Of a stretch of 63,057 bases of DNA, positions 43,341 to 52,963 are shown piece after piece. Under the pieces are notes generated by a model. That model searched no databases, was not told where the DNA came from, and worked only from the letters and a program-made list of their open reading frames with translations. Source of the stretch: Treponema sp. (GTDB taxonomy: Bacteria > Spirochaetota > Spirochaetia > Treponematales > Treponemataceae); assembly GCA_024683675.1 (NCBI GenBank), contig JAIKYB010000108.1, positions 1-63,057 on the forward strand. The letters are read 5' to 3'. The translations under genes were made by a program, and so were the position numbers. Every line of letters begins with the position of its first letter. The first letter of the stretch is position 1.

Positions 43341-44375
43341 TTAGCCAAGAACAATTTTTTCAATTTCATAAAGCTGTGATTTATAGAGGCCTGAAATATT
43401 ATGTCCATAATCAGCAATAAGTTGAATCATATTTCTAGGAGCATCTTTTGTATCACAACCATTAAGACGGTCACCTGCATCTCCAAGACCAGGCATGATG
43501 TAGGCTTTTTCATTCATTACAGGGTCAAGCCAAAGTGTATAGCAGGTACAATTTTCAAGAGCACGTGTTACACGGATACTTCCTTTTAAGGTAGAAATTG
43601 TATTAAAGAATGAAATTGATTTTGGATGAACTCCCTGACTCTGAAGATATTTTACAACTGTAACAAGAGAACCACCTGTAGCATTCATAGGATCAGCAAA
43701 AATAAGGTCTTTTCCATCCAAGTCTTCAAGATTAAAGAAGGATTTATTTAAATCCATAATATATTCCATATCAGCTTCGTTCTTTGTGTCATTACGGCTA
43801 ATCTTAAAAAGAGCAAATGGAGTTTTATAACCATGAGAAGAATATTCCTGAATTTCCTTTGACATAATCATACTTGGTAAAAGTGCACCACGAAGCATTA
43901 CACACATTACTGTATTTTCAATTTTATGATCGATATCCGGGATTTTATGAACGGCATAGTTCTGAACAGGGAAATTTACTGGAGTTTTTACAATCATATG
44001 GCCTTTTTTGTCACTATGCTGATCTGTATAAGCCATACGGAAAAGCATTTCGTAAGCACGCTGACTGTAATACATAAATTCCTGATGATCTGTTTTTACA
44101 TCTCGCAGCTTTGATATAACACGAGAACATTCAGCATGAGCTCCTTCTTCTGTTACAAAAGAATAAACCTTAATATTTGGATGCTTTTGACAAATTTTCT
44201 GCATTTCATGCCCCATTTTGTCATAACCATCTATAATTTTCTGCTCGTCAATAGGATCAAAGGATTTCATTGTTTCCTTAAACATAACTTCAAGACTTTT
44301 GAGATCATCCATGTCCTCTGAAGTAAGATAGCCGTCAAGATCTTCGGCCTTCAAAATGATTTTGTCGTTTGTCAT
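43341..44375 (-). CDS. upp: Uracil phosphoribosyltransferase with N-terminal extension
   Basis: UPRTase makes UMP from uracil and PRPP in pyrimidine salvage. The C-terminal ~210 residues carry the PRPP motif [11 protein letters not shown] (family DPMLATGGT) and the uracil-binding [10 protein letters not shown]. The first ~130 residues are not part of the usual ~210-residue enzyme and are helical and charged. AAGGAG precedes the ATG. It lies between ileS/lipoprotein and the TPR lipoprotein, all on the minus strand. The extension's function is unknown. Confidence 0.88.
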   Translation of the reverse strand: MTNDKIILKAEDLDGYLTSEDMDDLKSLEVMFKETMKSFDPIDEQKIIDGYDKMGHEMQKICQKHPNIKVYSFVTEEGAHAECSRVISKLRDVKTDHQEFMYYSQRAYEMLFRMAYTDQHSDKKGHMIVKTPVNFPVQNYAVHKIPDIDHKIENTVMCVMLRGALLPSMIMSKEIQEYSSHGYKTPFALFKISRNDTKNEADMEYIMDLNKSFFNLEDLDGKDLIFADPMNATGGSLVTVVKYLQSQGVHPKSISFFNTISTLKGSIRVTRALENCTCYTLWLDPVMNEKAYIMPGLGDAGDRLNGCDTKDAPRNMIQLIADYGHNISGLYKSQLYEIEKIVLG

Positions 44376-44389
44376 AATTTCTCCTTAAT

Positions 44390-45280
44390 TTATAATACGA
44401 GCAGTTTGTAAAGCTGCTTTTTATCCAGTTTAATGCCTTCTATAATAAGTTCATTACTTCCTTCAATTACAGTAGACTGGGAATTCGTAAGTCCAAAGGC
44501 TAAGACCAAAAGAGCTTTTCCTGCCTTCAACATTTTTTCACTCTTAAAAGCAAAATGCAATTTAAGAATATACTGTGATGGATGAAGTTGATCTGTTACA
44601 AAACTTCCCTTTACATCTATTAACTGAAGATTCAATTGGGCACCCGTTAATATTGTAAGGAAAGAAGAAGGCTTATTTGCATAAAATCTGATTTCATTTT
44701 CTGCTGAATTTAGATATTCATAAAGAGGAGCCCCTATTTCATAGCAGGCTGTCTGATCTTCTGCAGGAAGTGAAGCAATAGCATCAAATTTATTTATCAT
44801 ATAATCCATTCCCCGCCCTATACAGGCAAGGTTAGAGGCAGGAAAGGACATTTGTAAAGAATTATAGTCATAAATCTGATACTGTTTTTGACTACTTTCT
44901 ACTGTGTAGGTTATTTTATTCCAACCATTTTTGGAGCTAAGGATTTTCGGAACCATTTTTACAGGAACAGAGGCATCTATTGCAGATTGAATTTCAATAG
45001 AATTTTTATGTCTGTTCAATCCACAATAAACCTTATCAATATGGCTGGAAATTAATTTAACATCAGATTCAGATATATTTTTTACGTTATTTTGTATTAT
45101 ACGTTCAATTAAATCTGAATCTGCTGCTTTTGGAATTGCTATATAAAAAGTACTATTATTATCAAGAAGCTCTATTGCCTTTACCTGTCTGTTCTGCACC
45201 TCTGGAAGTGATTTACAGGCAGATAGTGTAAGAATAAACAGAATAAAAGCAATAAAACTTAGAGACTTAAGCTTTTTCAA
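44390..45280 (-). CDS. Lipoprotein of unknown function overlapping ileS
   Basis: I place the start at the TTG at 45280, giving 296 residues with the signal KKLKSLSFIAFILFILTLSA followed by the lipidated C22. Earlier in-frame ATGs lie inside ileS in a stretch that does not look like a real N-terminus. GGAG stands 9 bases before this TTG, within ileS, and the gene overlaps the ileS end by 14 bases, so it is coupled. The rest is mixed alpha/beta with no motif I recognise; two cysteines (near residues 98 and 168) might form a disulfide. Function unknown. Confidence 0.7.
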   Translation of the reverse strand: MKKLKSLSFIAFILFILTLSACKSLPEVQNRQVKAIELLDNNSTFYIAIPKAADSDLIERIIQNNVKNISESDVKLISSHIDKVYCGLNRHKNSIEIQSAIDASVPVKMVPKILSSKNGWNKITYTVESSQKQYQIYDYNSLQMSFPASNLACIGRGMDYMINKFDAIASLPAEDQTACYEIGAPLYEYLNSAENEIRFYANKPSSFLTILTGAQLNLQLIDVKGSFVTDQLHPSQYILKLHFAFKSEKMLKAGKALLVLAFGLTNSQSTVIEGSNELIIEGIKLDKKQLYKLLVL

Positions 45281-48200
45281 TAGAAATGCTCCATGTCTTG
45301 TCATCAGCATCAACAGTGTTTGCATCTGCAATACTGTTCTTCCATTCAATCTTTGTAGCAAGAGTTTCATTTGAAATGAAATCGTTGAACATTTTAAGAG
45401 CAGCTTCGAGCTCTGGGTCTCCAGAAACCTGAAGGTTAATTCTGTCTGTTACATTAAAGCCAGATTCCTTTCTAAGATTCTGAATACCGCGGATAAGGTC
45501 ACGTACGTAACCTTCCTTCTTAAGTTCATCTGTAATTTTGGAATCAAGACCAACTGTAAGAGTTCCGTCATTCAATACCTTAAGATCATCCTTTTCGAAA
45601 CGTTCTACAATTACCTTTTCTTCATCCAATTCAACATTTGTTCCGGCTACATCAATTGAAAGCTTTCTTCCTTCAAGGATTGACTGAATCTGTTCACTTG
45701 TAAGACCTGAAATTATTCCGGCAGCCTGCTTCATAAGAGGTCCAAGCTCTTTTCCAAGAACCTTGAAGTTTGCTTTAGCCTTATATTCAACAAGCTCATC
45801 TTCACGATCATGGAATTCGACAGCCTTAACATTAAGCTCTTCACGGATAGAATCTTCCATTTCTGCAAGAACTTTCTTTTCTTCCGGATTACGGGTTACA
45901 AGAGCAACACTTGCAAGTGGCTGACGATTTTTAAGATTAAACTGATTGCGCAGACTGTGTCCCATAGATACAGCCTTCTGAACAGTTGCCATCTTAAACT
46001 CAAGAGCTTCATTTATCCAAGCTTTGTCTGGTACAGGATATGAACAAAGATGTACAGATTCCTTATCTTCAGAAGTTTTTAGGTTCTGATACATTTCTTC
46101 TGTTATAAATGGAACAAATGGAGTTGCAACCTTACAAAGAGTCTTAAGTGCAATGTAAAGGGCTTCATAAGCTTCAGCCTTATCGTTGTCATTTTCTGAT
46201 TTCCAGAAACGGCGACGGCTGCGACGGATATACCAGTTATTAAGCTCGTCAATAAATTTAACAATTGGGTCAATTGCACCAGAAAGGTCGTAAGCATCAA
46301 GTCCTGCAGTTACATCACTAATAAGCTCCTGTGTAATAGAAAGGAGCCATGCATCCAAAGGATTTGAAGGCAACTTTGAATCAAACATATGACCTGTAGG
46401 AGTTACATTATCAATATTCGCATAAGTAACAAAGAAGGAATAAGAGTTCCACAAAGGAATAAGGATTGATTTAAGAACATCTCTAACACCTTCATCGCTA
46501 TAGCGGATTTCATCTGCCTTTACAACTGCTGAATGCATAAGGAAAAGACGGATAGCATCTGCACCAAACTTATCAATAGCTTCAACTGGGTCTGTATAGT
46601 TACGCAGAGATTTAGACATTTTACGTCCGTCCTCTGCAAGAACGATTCCGTTTACAACACAGTTCTGGAAGGCTGGCTTATCGAAAAGCTGAGCGGCAAG
46701 AACAGTAAGTGTATAGAACCAGCCACGAGTCTGGTCCAAACCTTCTGAAATGAAATCTGCAGGGAAGTTCTTTTCAAACTTTTCCTTATTTTCAAATGGA
46801 TAATGCTGCTGTGCATAAGGCATGCTTCCTGATTCGAACCAGCAGTCAAAAACTTCTGGGATACGGTGCATTGTGCCCTTTCCGCACTTTGGACACTTAA
46901 AGGTAATCTTATCTACAAATTGCTTGTGAAGATCTTCAGGGTAAGTTCCGCTAAGGTCCTTAAGCTCCTGTCGGCTTCCTACACAAAGAGTGTGCTTACA
47001 ATCAGGATCATCACAACGCCAGATTGGGATTGGGTTACCCCAGTAACGGTTACGGCTTACAGCCCAGTCGCGTGCTCCAGCCAGCCACTTACCAAAACGA
47101 CCTTCTTTAATATGGTTAGGCTGCCAGGTAATCTGGCTGTTTGCCTTAAGAAGTACATCATGATAATCTGCAACCTTTACAAACCAGGAACCAATTCCAC
47201 GGTAAATAAGAGGAGAATTACAACGCCAGCAGTGTGGATAAGAGTGAACGATTGTATCACGCTTTACAAGCTTACCCTCTTCCTTAAGGCGTTTAATAAT
47301 ATCCTTATCTGCATCCTTTACAAAAAGGCCCTGATAATCAGAAACCTCTTTTGTAAATTTACATTCAGCATCAATTGGTTCAACATTAGGAACACCAGAA
47401 CCGCGGAATACCTTGTTATCTTCTTCACCAAAGGCCGGAGCGATATGAACAATACCAGTACCATCTTCTGTAGAAACATAGTCTGCATTGAACATGCGGA
47501 AGGCACCCTTTTCGCACTTCTGATTTGACATTTCTTCGCAGGCTTTAGGGTCTTTCAGCTGGGCAAAATATGGGAATAATGGTTCATATTCAGCATCAAG
47601 GAAGTCTTTACCCTTATGACGGTAAATAATTTCATAAGCATCTTCGCTCTTGTAATAAGCGCTCAAGCGAGCTTCAGCAAAAATGTAATAATCTCCGCTT
47701 TCCTTATCCAAAATCTTTACATAGTCAACTTCAGGTCCCATACAAAGACCAAGATTTGAAGGCAAAGTCCAAGGAGTTGTTGTCCAGGCAAGGAAATATG
47801 TTTTTCCGTTTGCCATATCTGGATCATTTACTCCTGCAGGAGCCTTAGTAATCTTAAAACGAACGGTTACTGTCTGATCCTGAACATCCTTATAGCCCTG
47901 AGCAAGCTCGTGAGTAGACAGAACTGTAGAACAACGTGGACAGTAAGGAAGGATGTATTTTCCTTCGTAGATAAGGCCCTTATCCCAGAGAGATTTTGCA
48001 ACCCACCAGATAGATTCCATGAATTCAGGATTCATAGTCTTATAATCGTGGTCAAAATCAACCCAACGCCCCATACGGGTAATTGTCTGGCGCCATTCAG
48101 CAGTATATTTTAATACAGAAGCCTGACAAGCCTCATTAAACTTATCAATTCCGTAGTTTTCAATTTCATGCTTAGAATTTAATCCAAGCTCTTTTTCAAT

Positions 48201-48488
48201 AAGATTTTCTACAGGAAGTCCGTGGCAGTCCCAACCAAAACGGCGCTCTACGTGCTTTCCCTTCATTGTCTGATAGCGTGGAATAATATCTTTAATAGTT
48301 GATGGAATTAAATGTCCGAAATGTGGAAGGCCTGTTGCAAATGGAGGTCCGTCATACAATACGAAGTCCTCTGCACCCTCAGTCTGGCTTAATGACTTGT
48401 TAAAAATGTCTTTTTCCTGCCAGAACTTTAATACGTCTTCTTCCTGCTTTGGGAAGTCAACTTTTGGATCAACTGGTTTAAAGCTCAT
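45267..48488 (-). CDS. ileS: Isoleucyl-tRNA synthetase, type 2 (eukaryote-like)
   Basis: IleRS attaches isoleucine to its tRNA. The 1073-residue product has the HIGH-type signature GLPHFGH near residue 51 (rather than the HIGH/HMGH of type 1) and KMSKS in DGRKMSKSLRN near residue 622. An editing domain lies between them, and zinc-type cysteines occur (ILPYCPRCSTVL). The HFGH form and the eukaryote-like sequence place it in the type 2 clade, which is often naturally insensitive to mupirocin. AAGGAT precedes the ATG. I saw no T-box leader. Confidence 0.96.
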   Translation of the reverse strand: MSFKPVDPKVDFPKQEEDVLKFWQEKDIFNKSLSQTEGAEDFVLYDGPPFATGLPHFGHLIPSTIKDIIPRYQTMKGKHVERRFGWDCHGLPVENLIEKELGLNSKHEIENYGIDKFNEACQASVLKYTAEWRQTITRMGRWVDFDHDYKTMNPEFMESIWWVAKSLWDKGLIYEGKYILPYCPRCSTVLSTHELAQGYKDVQDQTVTVRFKITKAPAGVNDPDMANGKTYFLAWTTTPWTLPSNLGLCMGPEVDYVKILDKESGDYYIFAEARLSAYYKSEDAYEIIYRHKGKDFLDAEYEPLFPYFAQLKDPKACEEMSNQKCEKGAFRMFNADYVSTEDGTGIVHIAPAFGEEDNKVFRGSGVPNVEPIDAECKFTKEVSDYQGLFVKDADKDIIKRLKEEGKLVKRDTIVHSYPHCWRCNSPLIYRGIGSWFVKVADYHDVLLKANSQITWQPNHIKEGRFGKWLAGARDWAVSRNRYWGNPIPIWRCDDPDCKHTLCVGSRQELKDLSGTYPEDLHKQFVDKITFKCPKCGKGTMHRIPEVFDCWFESGSMPYAQQHYPFENKEKFEKNFPADFISEGLDQTRGWFYTLTVLAAQLFDKPAFQNCVVNGIVLAEDGRKMSKSLRNYTDPVEAIDKFGADAIRLFLMHSAVVKADEIRYSDEGVRDVLKSILIPLWNSYSFFVTYANIDNVTPTGHMFDSKLPSNPLDAWLLSITQELISDVTAGLDAYDLSGAIDPIVKFIDELNNWYIRRSRRRFWKSENDNDKAEAYEALYIALKTLCKVATPFVPFITEEMYQNLKTSEDKESVHLCSYPVPDKAWINEALEFKMATVQKAVSMGHSLRNQFNLKNRQPLASVALVTRNPEEKKVLAEMEDSIREELNVKAVEFHDREDELVEYKAKANFKVLGKELGPLMKQAAGIISGLTSEQIQSILEGRKLSIDVAGTNVELDEEKVIVERFEKDDLKVLNDGTLTVGLDSKITDELKKEGYVRDLIRGIQNLRKESGFNVTDRINLQVSGDPELEAALKMFNDFISNETLATKIEWKNSIADANTVDADDKTWSISIEKA

Positions 48489-48564
48489 TAATATATCCTT
48501 AAAATTAATATTTTTAATCTTCTTAATCTATCATAAAAGTGGAATTTGTTCTATATATATAATT

Positions 48565-49386
48565 TTAAAGGCCTAGTTTCTTTTCAACCTTCCCCCGGTT
48601 ATTTGTATAATAGAGCAAGGAATAATTATTATCATTTAAGAATCTGATAAAGGAAATATATTTAGTATCAGAAAGAATTTCATCACATTCATTAAGAAGT
48701 TTTGAAGCATCTTCTTTTAAGCCATTGTCATAATAAATTTGAGACAAATATATACGTGAATAAAAGGCCTCATAGTCGCAGGCAGCACAGGAAACTGCAT
48801 GTTCTAAATAGCTTTTTGCTTTTTCTTTACTGCCCCCACCAATAGCCGGAGCAAAGTAATACCATAAGGCAGCATTTATGAGGCCAAAGGCTAAATCAGG
48901 ATTTTCTTCAAGAACCTTATCATAGTCTTCTTTTTCTTTAAGCCCCTGCTTTATGGCTGTAGCTTGTGGTATAAACTGCATAGAAGAATTAATTACATCA
49001 CCCGAAGATAAAATAAACCATGGAGAAAATTTCTTTCCTTCATGCTTTTCAACATAGTCATTAATTTTGTCATATTGAGCAAGAATATATGGTTTTAAGT
49101 CCGGAGACTCTAAATCCTTTTCATACATATAATTATATCGTTCAAGTGAAATCATATTATCAATTATCAATTCTGCTTCAGTGAGTTGTCCGGTAAGGAT
49201 TCCCTGGTCTTCATAAGCTTTTCTAAGAGAATCCATTGAAGCAATTGCCTGGTCTGAAGTGGGACATAGTCTGGTAGCTAGTCTTGCATCAAGAGTTTTA
49301 TATATTAAAGAATAATCCTCTGCAAATATAAAATTGGCAAACAATGTTACAAAAAAATAAAGATAAAAGCGCTTATATTTTAACAT
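48565..49386 (-). CDS. Exported helical protein of unknown function
   Basis: The 273-residue product has a signal peptide (LKYKRFYLYFFVTLFANFIF, cut near FAED) and no lipobox. The mature part is alpha-helical with a TPR-like pair near residues 205-245 (FYSRIYLSQIYYDNGLKEDA). One Cys sits near the middle, with a CAAC near 191-194. The overall design recalls the T. pallidum TPR/TatT-type exported proteins, but I cannot assign it. Start at ATG; a weak TGATATTCT box lies 7 bases before it and no ribosome site, so it may be leaderless. Confidence 0.65.
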   Translation of the reverse strand: MLKYKRFYLYFFVTLFANFIFAEDYSLIYKTLDARLATRLCPTSDQAIASMDSLRKAYEDQGILTGQLTEAELIIDNMISLERYNYMYEKDLESPDLKPYILAQYDKINDYVEKHEGKKFSPWFILSSGDVINSSMQFIPQATAIKQGLKEKEDYDKVLEENPDLAFGLINAALWYYFAPAIGGGSKEKAKSYLEHAVSCAACDYEAFYSRIYLSQIYYDNGLKEDASKLLNECDEILSDTKYISFIRFLNDNNYSLLYYTNNRGKVEKKLGL

Positions 49387-49409
49387 AAGAGTGAGAATAT
49401 CAAATATGC

Positions 49410-49438
49410 TTGTATTTGCCTACTAAAAATGTTAAAAT
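49410..49438 (+). promoter_or_regulatory. Candidate promoter of the GT8-PlsC operon
   Basis: TTGTAT (49410-49415), a 17-base spacer and TAAAAT (49433-49438) precede the operon by about 25 bases, leaving the GAGGAA ribosome site in the mRNA. Both boxes are one or two bases from consensus. Confidence 0.5.
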
Positions 49439-49462
49439 ATATAAATTTCAATGAGGAAATAT

Positions 49463-50506
49463 ATGAGCAACCCAAAGGAAATACCTATCTGTTTTGCAAC
49501 AGATGATAATTATGTTCCGTTCTTAGCTATCGCCGTTTCGTCTCTTCTAGATAATGCTTCAAAGGAAAATTTTTACAGAATATTTGTTTTAATTACAGAA
49601 TTAAAACAGGATAATATTGATAGAATCAAAAAGCTGGAAACAGAAAATTCATGTATTGAATTTATTTCGCTTGCAAAAGAATTAGATAAAATTAAAGATA
49701 TGTTTCACCTTAGAGATTATTATTCTAGGGAAACTTATTATAGAATTTTTATTCCTAATCTTTTCCCTCAATATAAAAAGGTACTCTACCTGGATTGTGA
49801 TATTACAGTTGTAGGTGATATCAGTGAATTGTATGGAACCCACATTCATGGTTTTTATGTAGGTGCTGCCCAGGAAGAGGTAATGCAAACCTTTGAAGTA
49901 TTTGGAAATTATGTAGAAAAAGCTGATGGAATTAACCGTGCAGATTATTTTAATGCCGGTATTCTGCTCATAAACTGTCGTAGATGGCGAAAAAAACATA
50001 TTGCAGAAAACTTTGTAGATTTATTAAACCGTTATAAATTCAGAGTTGTTCAGGATGAAGATTACTTAAATGTTTTGTGTAAGGGGCATGTAAGAAAGCT
50101 TTCTTTGGGCTGGAATAAAACCTCATACAAAAACGAAGCTTTTGATGATAAAGATTTGAAATTAATTCATTTCAAGATAAACTGGCGGCCATGGAAATAT
50201 AAGGATGTTCTCTATGAAGAGTATTTCTGGAAATATGCAAAAAAAACAGATTTCTATGATCAGCTTATAAAAATGCGAGATTCCAGAACAGAAGCTGATG
50301 AAGAAAAGGACAAGCTTCTTATGGAAAATCTTTGTAAAATGGCAGAAGAGGATGCTAATGATCCGAATAACTACCATAATTCAAAGGGAGAATTAACTCT
50401 TGTTTCTAATATTTTTGAGCAAATAAAGAAACTTAGAAAGATTAAGAAGCTTGTTAATATTAAGGCATATAAAATCAAAAGGTTTAAGAGAAATAAGAAC
50501 AGATGA
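49463..50506 (+). CDS. Family 8 glycosyltransferase 1
   Basis: GT8 enzymes transfer glucose or galactose from UDP-sugars, keeping the anomeric form, and include LPS and lipooligosaccharide transferases. The 347-residue product has PICFATDDNYVPFLAIAVSS at the start, the metal-binding DxD in YLDCDITVVGD near residue 111, NAGILLINCRRWR, and a C-terminal HFKINWRPWK. A basic tail suggests membrane contact. I use the ATG at 49463 (GAGGAA 6 bases before it) rather than one four codons earlier. Its end overlaps the next gene by 4 bases (ATGA). Confidence 0.88.
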   Translation: MSNPKEIPICFATDDNYVPFLAIAVSSLLDNASKENFYRIFVLITELKQDNIDRIKKLETENSCIEFISLAKELDKIKDMFHLRDYYSRETYYRIFIPNLFPQYKKVLYLDCDITVVGDISELYGTHIHGFYVGAAQEEVMQTFEVFGNYVEKADGINRADYFNAGILLINCRRWRKKHIAENFVDLLNRYKFRVVQDEDYLNVLCKGHVRKLSLGWNKTSYKNEAFDDKDLKLIHFKINWRPWKYKDVLYEEYFWKYAKKTDFYDQLIKMRDSRTEADEEKDKLLMENLCKMAEEDANDPNNYHNSKGELTLVSNIFEQIKKLRKIKKLVNIKAYKIKRFKRNKNR

Positions 50507-51357
50507 TAGAAAAGGATCCTCAAAGATTAAAAATACTCGAAAGAATTGATGAATATGAAAAAAAAGGCTGGTGGACAAAAGATGTTGAAGATGATCCACC
50601 AACAATTCCTCTGACACCAGATAAGGTTGATTATTTAAATAAAAAGCTTATAAACAAAATATTAACAGCCTTTATAAATAGTAAAGCAGAAAGGTTTATA
50701 AACCAGCTTGTAAAAAATAAAAAACTTTTGATTAAGGAAATTAAGGGAATTGAAAATTACGAGGCTGTTCAAAATGAAGGTCTTATTATAACCTGTAATC
50801 ACTTTAATGCCTTTGACAATTTTGCAATTCATTATGCACTTTTTCCATACTTATACAGAAAACATAAGGCACTTTACAAAGTAATAAGAGAAGGTAATTT
50901 TACAAACTTCCCAGGAATATACGGCCTTTTCTTTAGACATTGTAATACCCTTCCACTCAGTTCAAGTTTTGCAACCATGAAGCTTTTTATGGAAGCAATA
51001 AAAACTCTTTTGGAAAGAAAAGAAAAGATTCTTATTTATGCAGAACAGGCTATGTGGTGGAATTACAGAAAACCAAGACCTTTAACACTGGGAGCTTTTA
51101 AATTCGCTGTAGAAAATAATGTTCCTGTTCTTCCAATGTTTATTACGATGGAAGACTCTGACATAATTGATGAAGATGGATTTCCTTTACAGATATACAC
51201 ATTAAATATACTTCCAGCCCTTTATCCAGATCCTTCTAAATCAAAAAAAGAAAATATGGAAGAGTTGAAAAATAAAAATTATACAGCCTGGAAAGAGGTT
51301 TATGAAGATTTTTATAAGATTCCTCTAACCTACACTACAGAAGTAAATGTTGAATAA
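50503..51357 (+). CDS. PlsC-like acyltransferase 1
   Basis: The 284-residue product belongs to the lysophosphatidic-acid-acyltransferase superfamily. It has the HX4D motif in TCNHFNAFD near residue 98 and the later YAEQAMWWNYRKPRPL block (the EGTRS-like region) near residue 185, followed by VPVLPMFITM. An N-terminal ~65-residue part is charged (LKILERIDEYEKKGWW). It is coupled to the GT8 gene before it and overlaps the next acyltransferase by 11 bases. It probably acylates a glycolipid or lysophospholipid at the inner membrane; the substrate is unknown. Confidence 0.82.
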   Translation: MIEKDPQRLKILERIDEYEKKGWWTKDVEDDPPTIPLTPDKVDYLNKKLINKILTAFINSKAERFINQLVKNKKLLIKEIKGIENYEAVQNEGLIITCNHFNAFDNFAIHYALFPYLYRKHKALYKVIREGNFTNFPGIYGLFFRHCNTLPLSSSFATMKLFMEAIKTLLERKEKILIYAEQAMWWNYRKPRPLTLGAFKFAVENNVPVLPMFITMEDSDIIDEDGFPLQIYTLNILPALYPDPSKSKKENMEELKNKNYTAWKEVYEDFYKIPLTYTTEVNVE

Positions 51358-52126
51358 TAATAAAAAAGTCATCTACTATAAAGATGAATTAAATGATGAA
51401 TTTGCCGGTGACTCAATAAAGGCTCGTCCAATTGATACTGCTTATTGGTATGGAGATTCTTCATTTTATTTTAAATTAATGAGACTTTTTTGGTATAGGA
51501 TTATTGCCTTTCCTCTTGCAACAGCCTTTATGAAATTAAAATATCATCATAAAATTGAAAACAGGAGTGTAATTTATCCCTATAAAAAAGAAAGTGTATT
51601 TATATATGCAAATCATACAAACAATATTGCTGATGCTTTAATTCCAAGTTTAGTTTCATTTCCTCATTCAACTTATGTGGTTGTAAATGCAAATAATGTT
51701 TCAATGCCACTTTTAGGAAAAATTACCCCTTATCTGGGAGCTCTTCCACTTCCTGACAATATGACAGCAAGTAAGAATTTTATGAACACAATTAAACTTA
51801 GAGTTTCAGAAAGCTCAAGTATTATGATTTATCCGGAAGCCCATATATGGCCCTTTTACACAAAAATCAGACCTTTTACAGATCTTTCTTTCAGATATCC
51901 AATTCAATATAAATGCCCGACCTTTTGCTTTACAAATACCTATCAAAAAAGGCCTTTTTCTAATAAACCCAAAATTGTAACTTATGTTGACGGACCTTTT
52001 TTTCCAGATGAAAAGCTTGACAGAAAAGAAAGACAAGCTGATTTAAGAAATAGAGTTTACGAAAAAATGCAGGAACGAAGTAAAAATAATAATATCGAAC
52101 TCATAAAATATATCAAGGAGATATAA
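51347..52126 (+). CDS. PlsC-like acyltransferase 2 (HX5D type)
   Basis: The 259-residue product has the acyltransferase block IYANHTNNIAD near residue 90, where histidine and aspartate are five residues apart. That spacing is also found in yeast-type glycerol-3-phosphate acyltransferases and their bacterial relatives. MIYPEAHIWPFYTKIRPF near residue 162 is the second conserved block. A hydrophobic stretch near 45-60 may touch the membrane. It overlaps both neighbours' coding frames closely (11 bases before, 0 after). Substrate unknown. Confidence 0.8.
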   Translation: MLNNNKKVIYYKDELNDEFAGDSIKARPIDTAYWYGDSSFYFKLMRLFWYRIIAFPLATAFMKLKYHHKIENRSVIYPYKKESVFIYANHTNNIADALIPSLVSFPHSTYVVVNANNVSMPLLGKITPYLGALPLPDNMTASKNFMNTIKLRVSESSSIMIYPEAHIWPFYTKIRPFTDLSFRYPIQYKCPTFCFTNTYQKRPFSNKPKIVTYVDGPFFPDEKLDRKERQADLRNRVYEKMQERSKNNNIELIKYIKEI

Positions 52127-52963
52127 ATGCGAAATATTCTGTTCTGTGGTAATTCTAAAGTTTTTGATGGTGTATTAACCTGTATGCTTTCTATCTTTAA
52201 GAGAAGCGAAACAAAGGAAGCATTCTCAATTACTATTTTCACAATGGATGTTTCTCATTTGAATCCTGCTTACACCTGTATTACAAAGGAAATGGTATCT
52301 TTTTTGGATAAAGTTGCAAAAAGCTATAATCCAGATAATTCCGTAAAAATGTGTAATGTTACAGAAATTTATAATAAGGAATTTTTGAATAGCCCAAATG
52401 AACAATGTTATTGTTCACCTTATACCCTAATAAGGCTTTTTGCAGATTTAATTCCTGATATGCCTGAAAAATTCTTATATCTTGATACTGATATTATGTT
52501 TAATAGGGATATTAGTCTGCTTTACGATATTGACATTAATGATTATGAATATGCCGCAGCCAATGACCATTATGGAAAATATTTAATCCGTCCTGATTAT
52601 ATTAATGCCGGAGTTTTGCTTTTTAACCTGAAAAAATGTAGAGAAACAGGCCTTTTTGAAAAAGCAAGAAATCAAATTAAAACAAAAAAATGGTTATTTG
52701 CAGATCAGGATGCTTTATGGCACAGTACAACAAGAAAAAAATTAATTTCTCAAAAATTTAATGACCAGAAATTTTTATGGAAAAATACAGTTGTCCGCCA
52801 TTTTTCTAAAAGATTATTCTGGACTCCCTATCCTCATACAGCAAATATAAAGCAGTATCATATTACAAAGGTTCATACAATTTTTAAGTATCACCAGTTT
52901 GATGATATTCTTTACGAATATGTATATTTGAAAACCTACTTTGAAAGAGAAGGAAAAATTTAA
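52127..52963 (+). CDS. Family 8 glycosyltransferase 2
   Basis: The 278-residue product is a second GT8 enzyme with LYLDTDIMFNRDISLLYD near residue 110 (DxD) and NAGVLLFNLKKC near 160. It lacks the long basic tail of the first. Its ATG follows the acyltransferase stop directly. Its own stop overlaps the convergent lipoprotein gene by 4 bases (TTAA shared). Together with the first GT8 it brackets the two acyltransferases, suggesting two sugars and two acyl chains on one product. Confidence 0.87.
   Translation: MRNILFCGNSKVFDGVLTCMLSIFKRSETKEAFSITIFTMDVSHLNPAYTCITKEMVSFLDKVAKSYNPDNSVKMCNVTEIYNKEFLNSPNEQCYCSPYTLIRLFADLIPDMPEKFLYLDTDIMFNRDISLLYDIDINDYEYAAANDHYGKYLIRPDYINAGVLLFNLKKCRETGLFEKARNQIKTKKWLFADQDALWHSTTRKKLISQKFNDQKFLWKNTVVRHFSKRLFWTPYPHTANIKQYHITKVHTIFKYHQFDDILYEYVYLKTYFEREGKI

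Noticed and set aside
48489-48564. Possible T-box or leader element before ileS
   Set aside because: Only about 75 AT-rich bases, no T-box sequence and no terminator/antiterminator pair; an ordinary AAGGAT ribosome site is present.
51347-52126. HX5D instead of HX4D in the second acyltransferase as a broken active site
   Set aside because: The same spacing is known in the glycerol-3-phosphate acyltransferase branch of the superfamily, and the rest of the block is intact.
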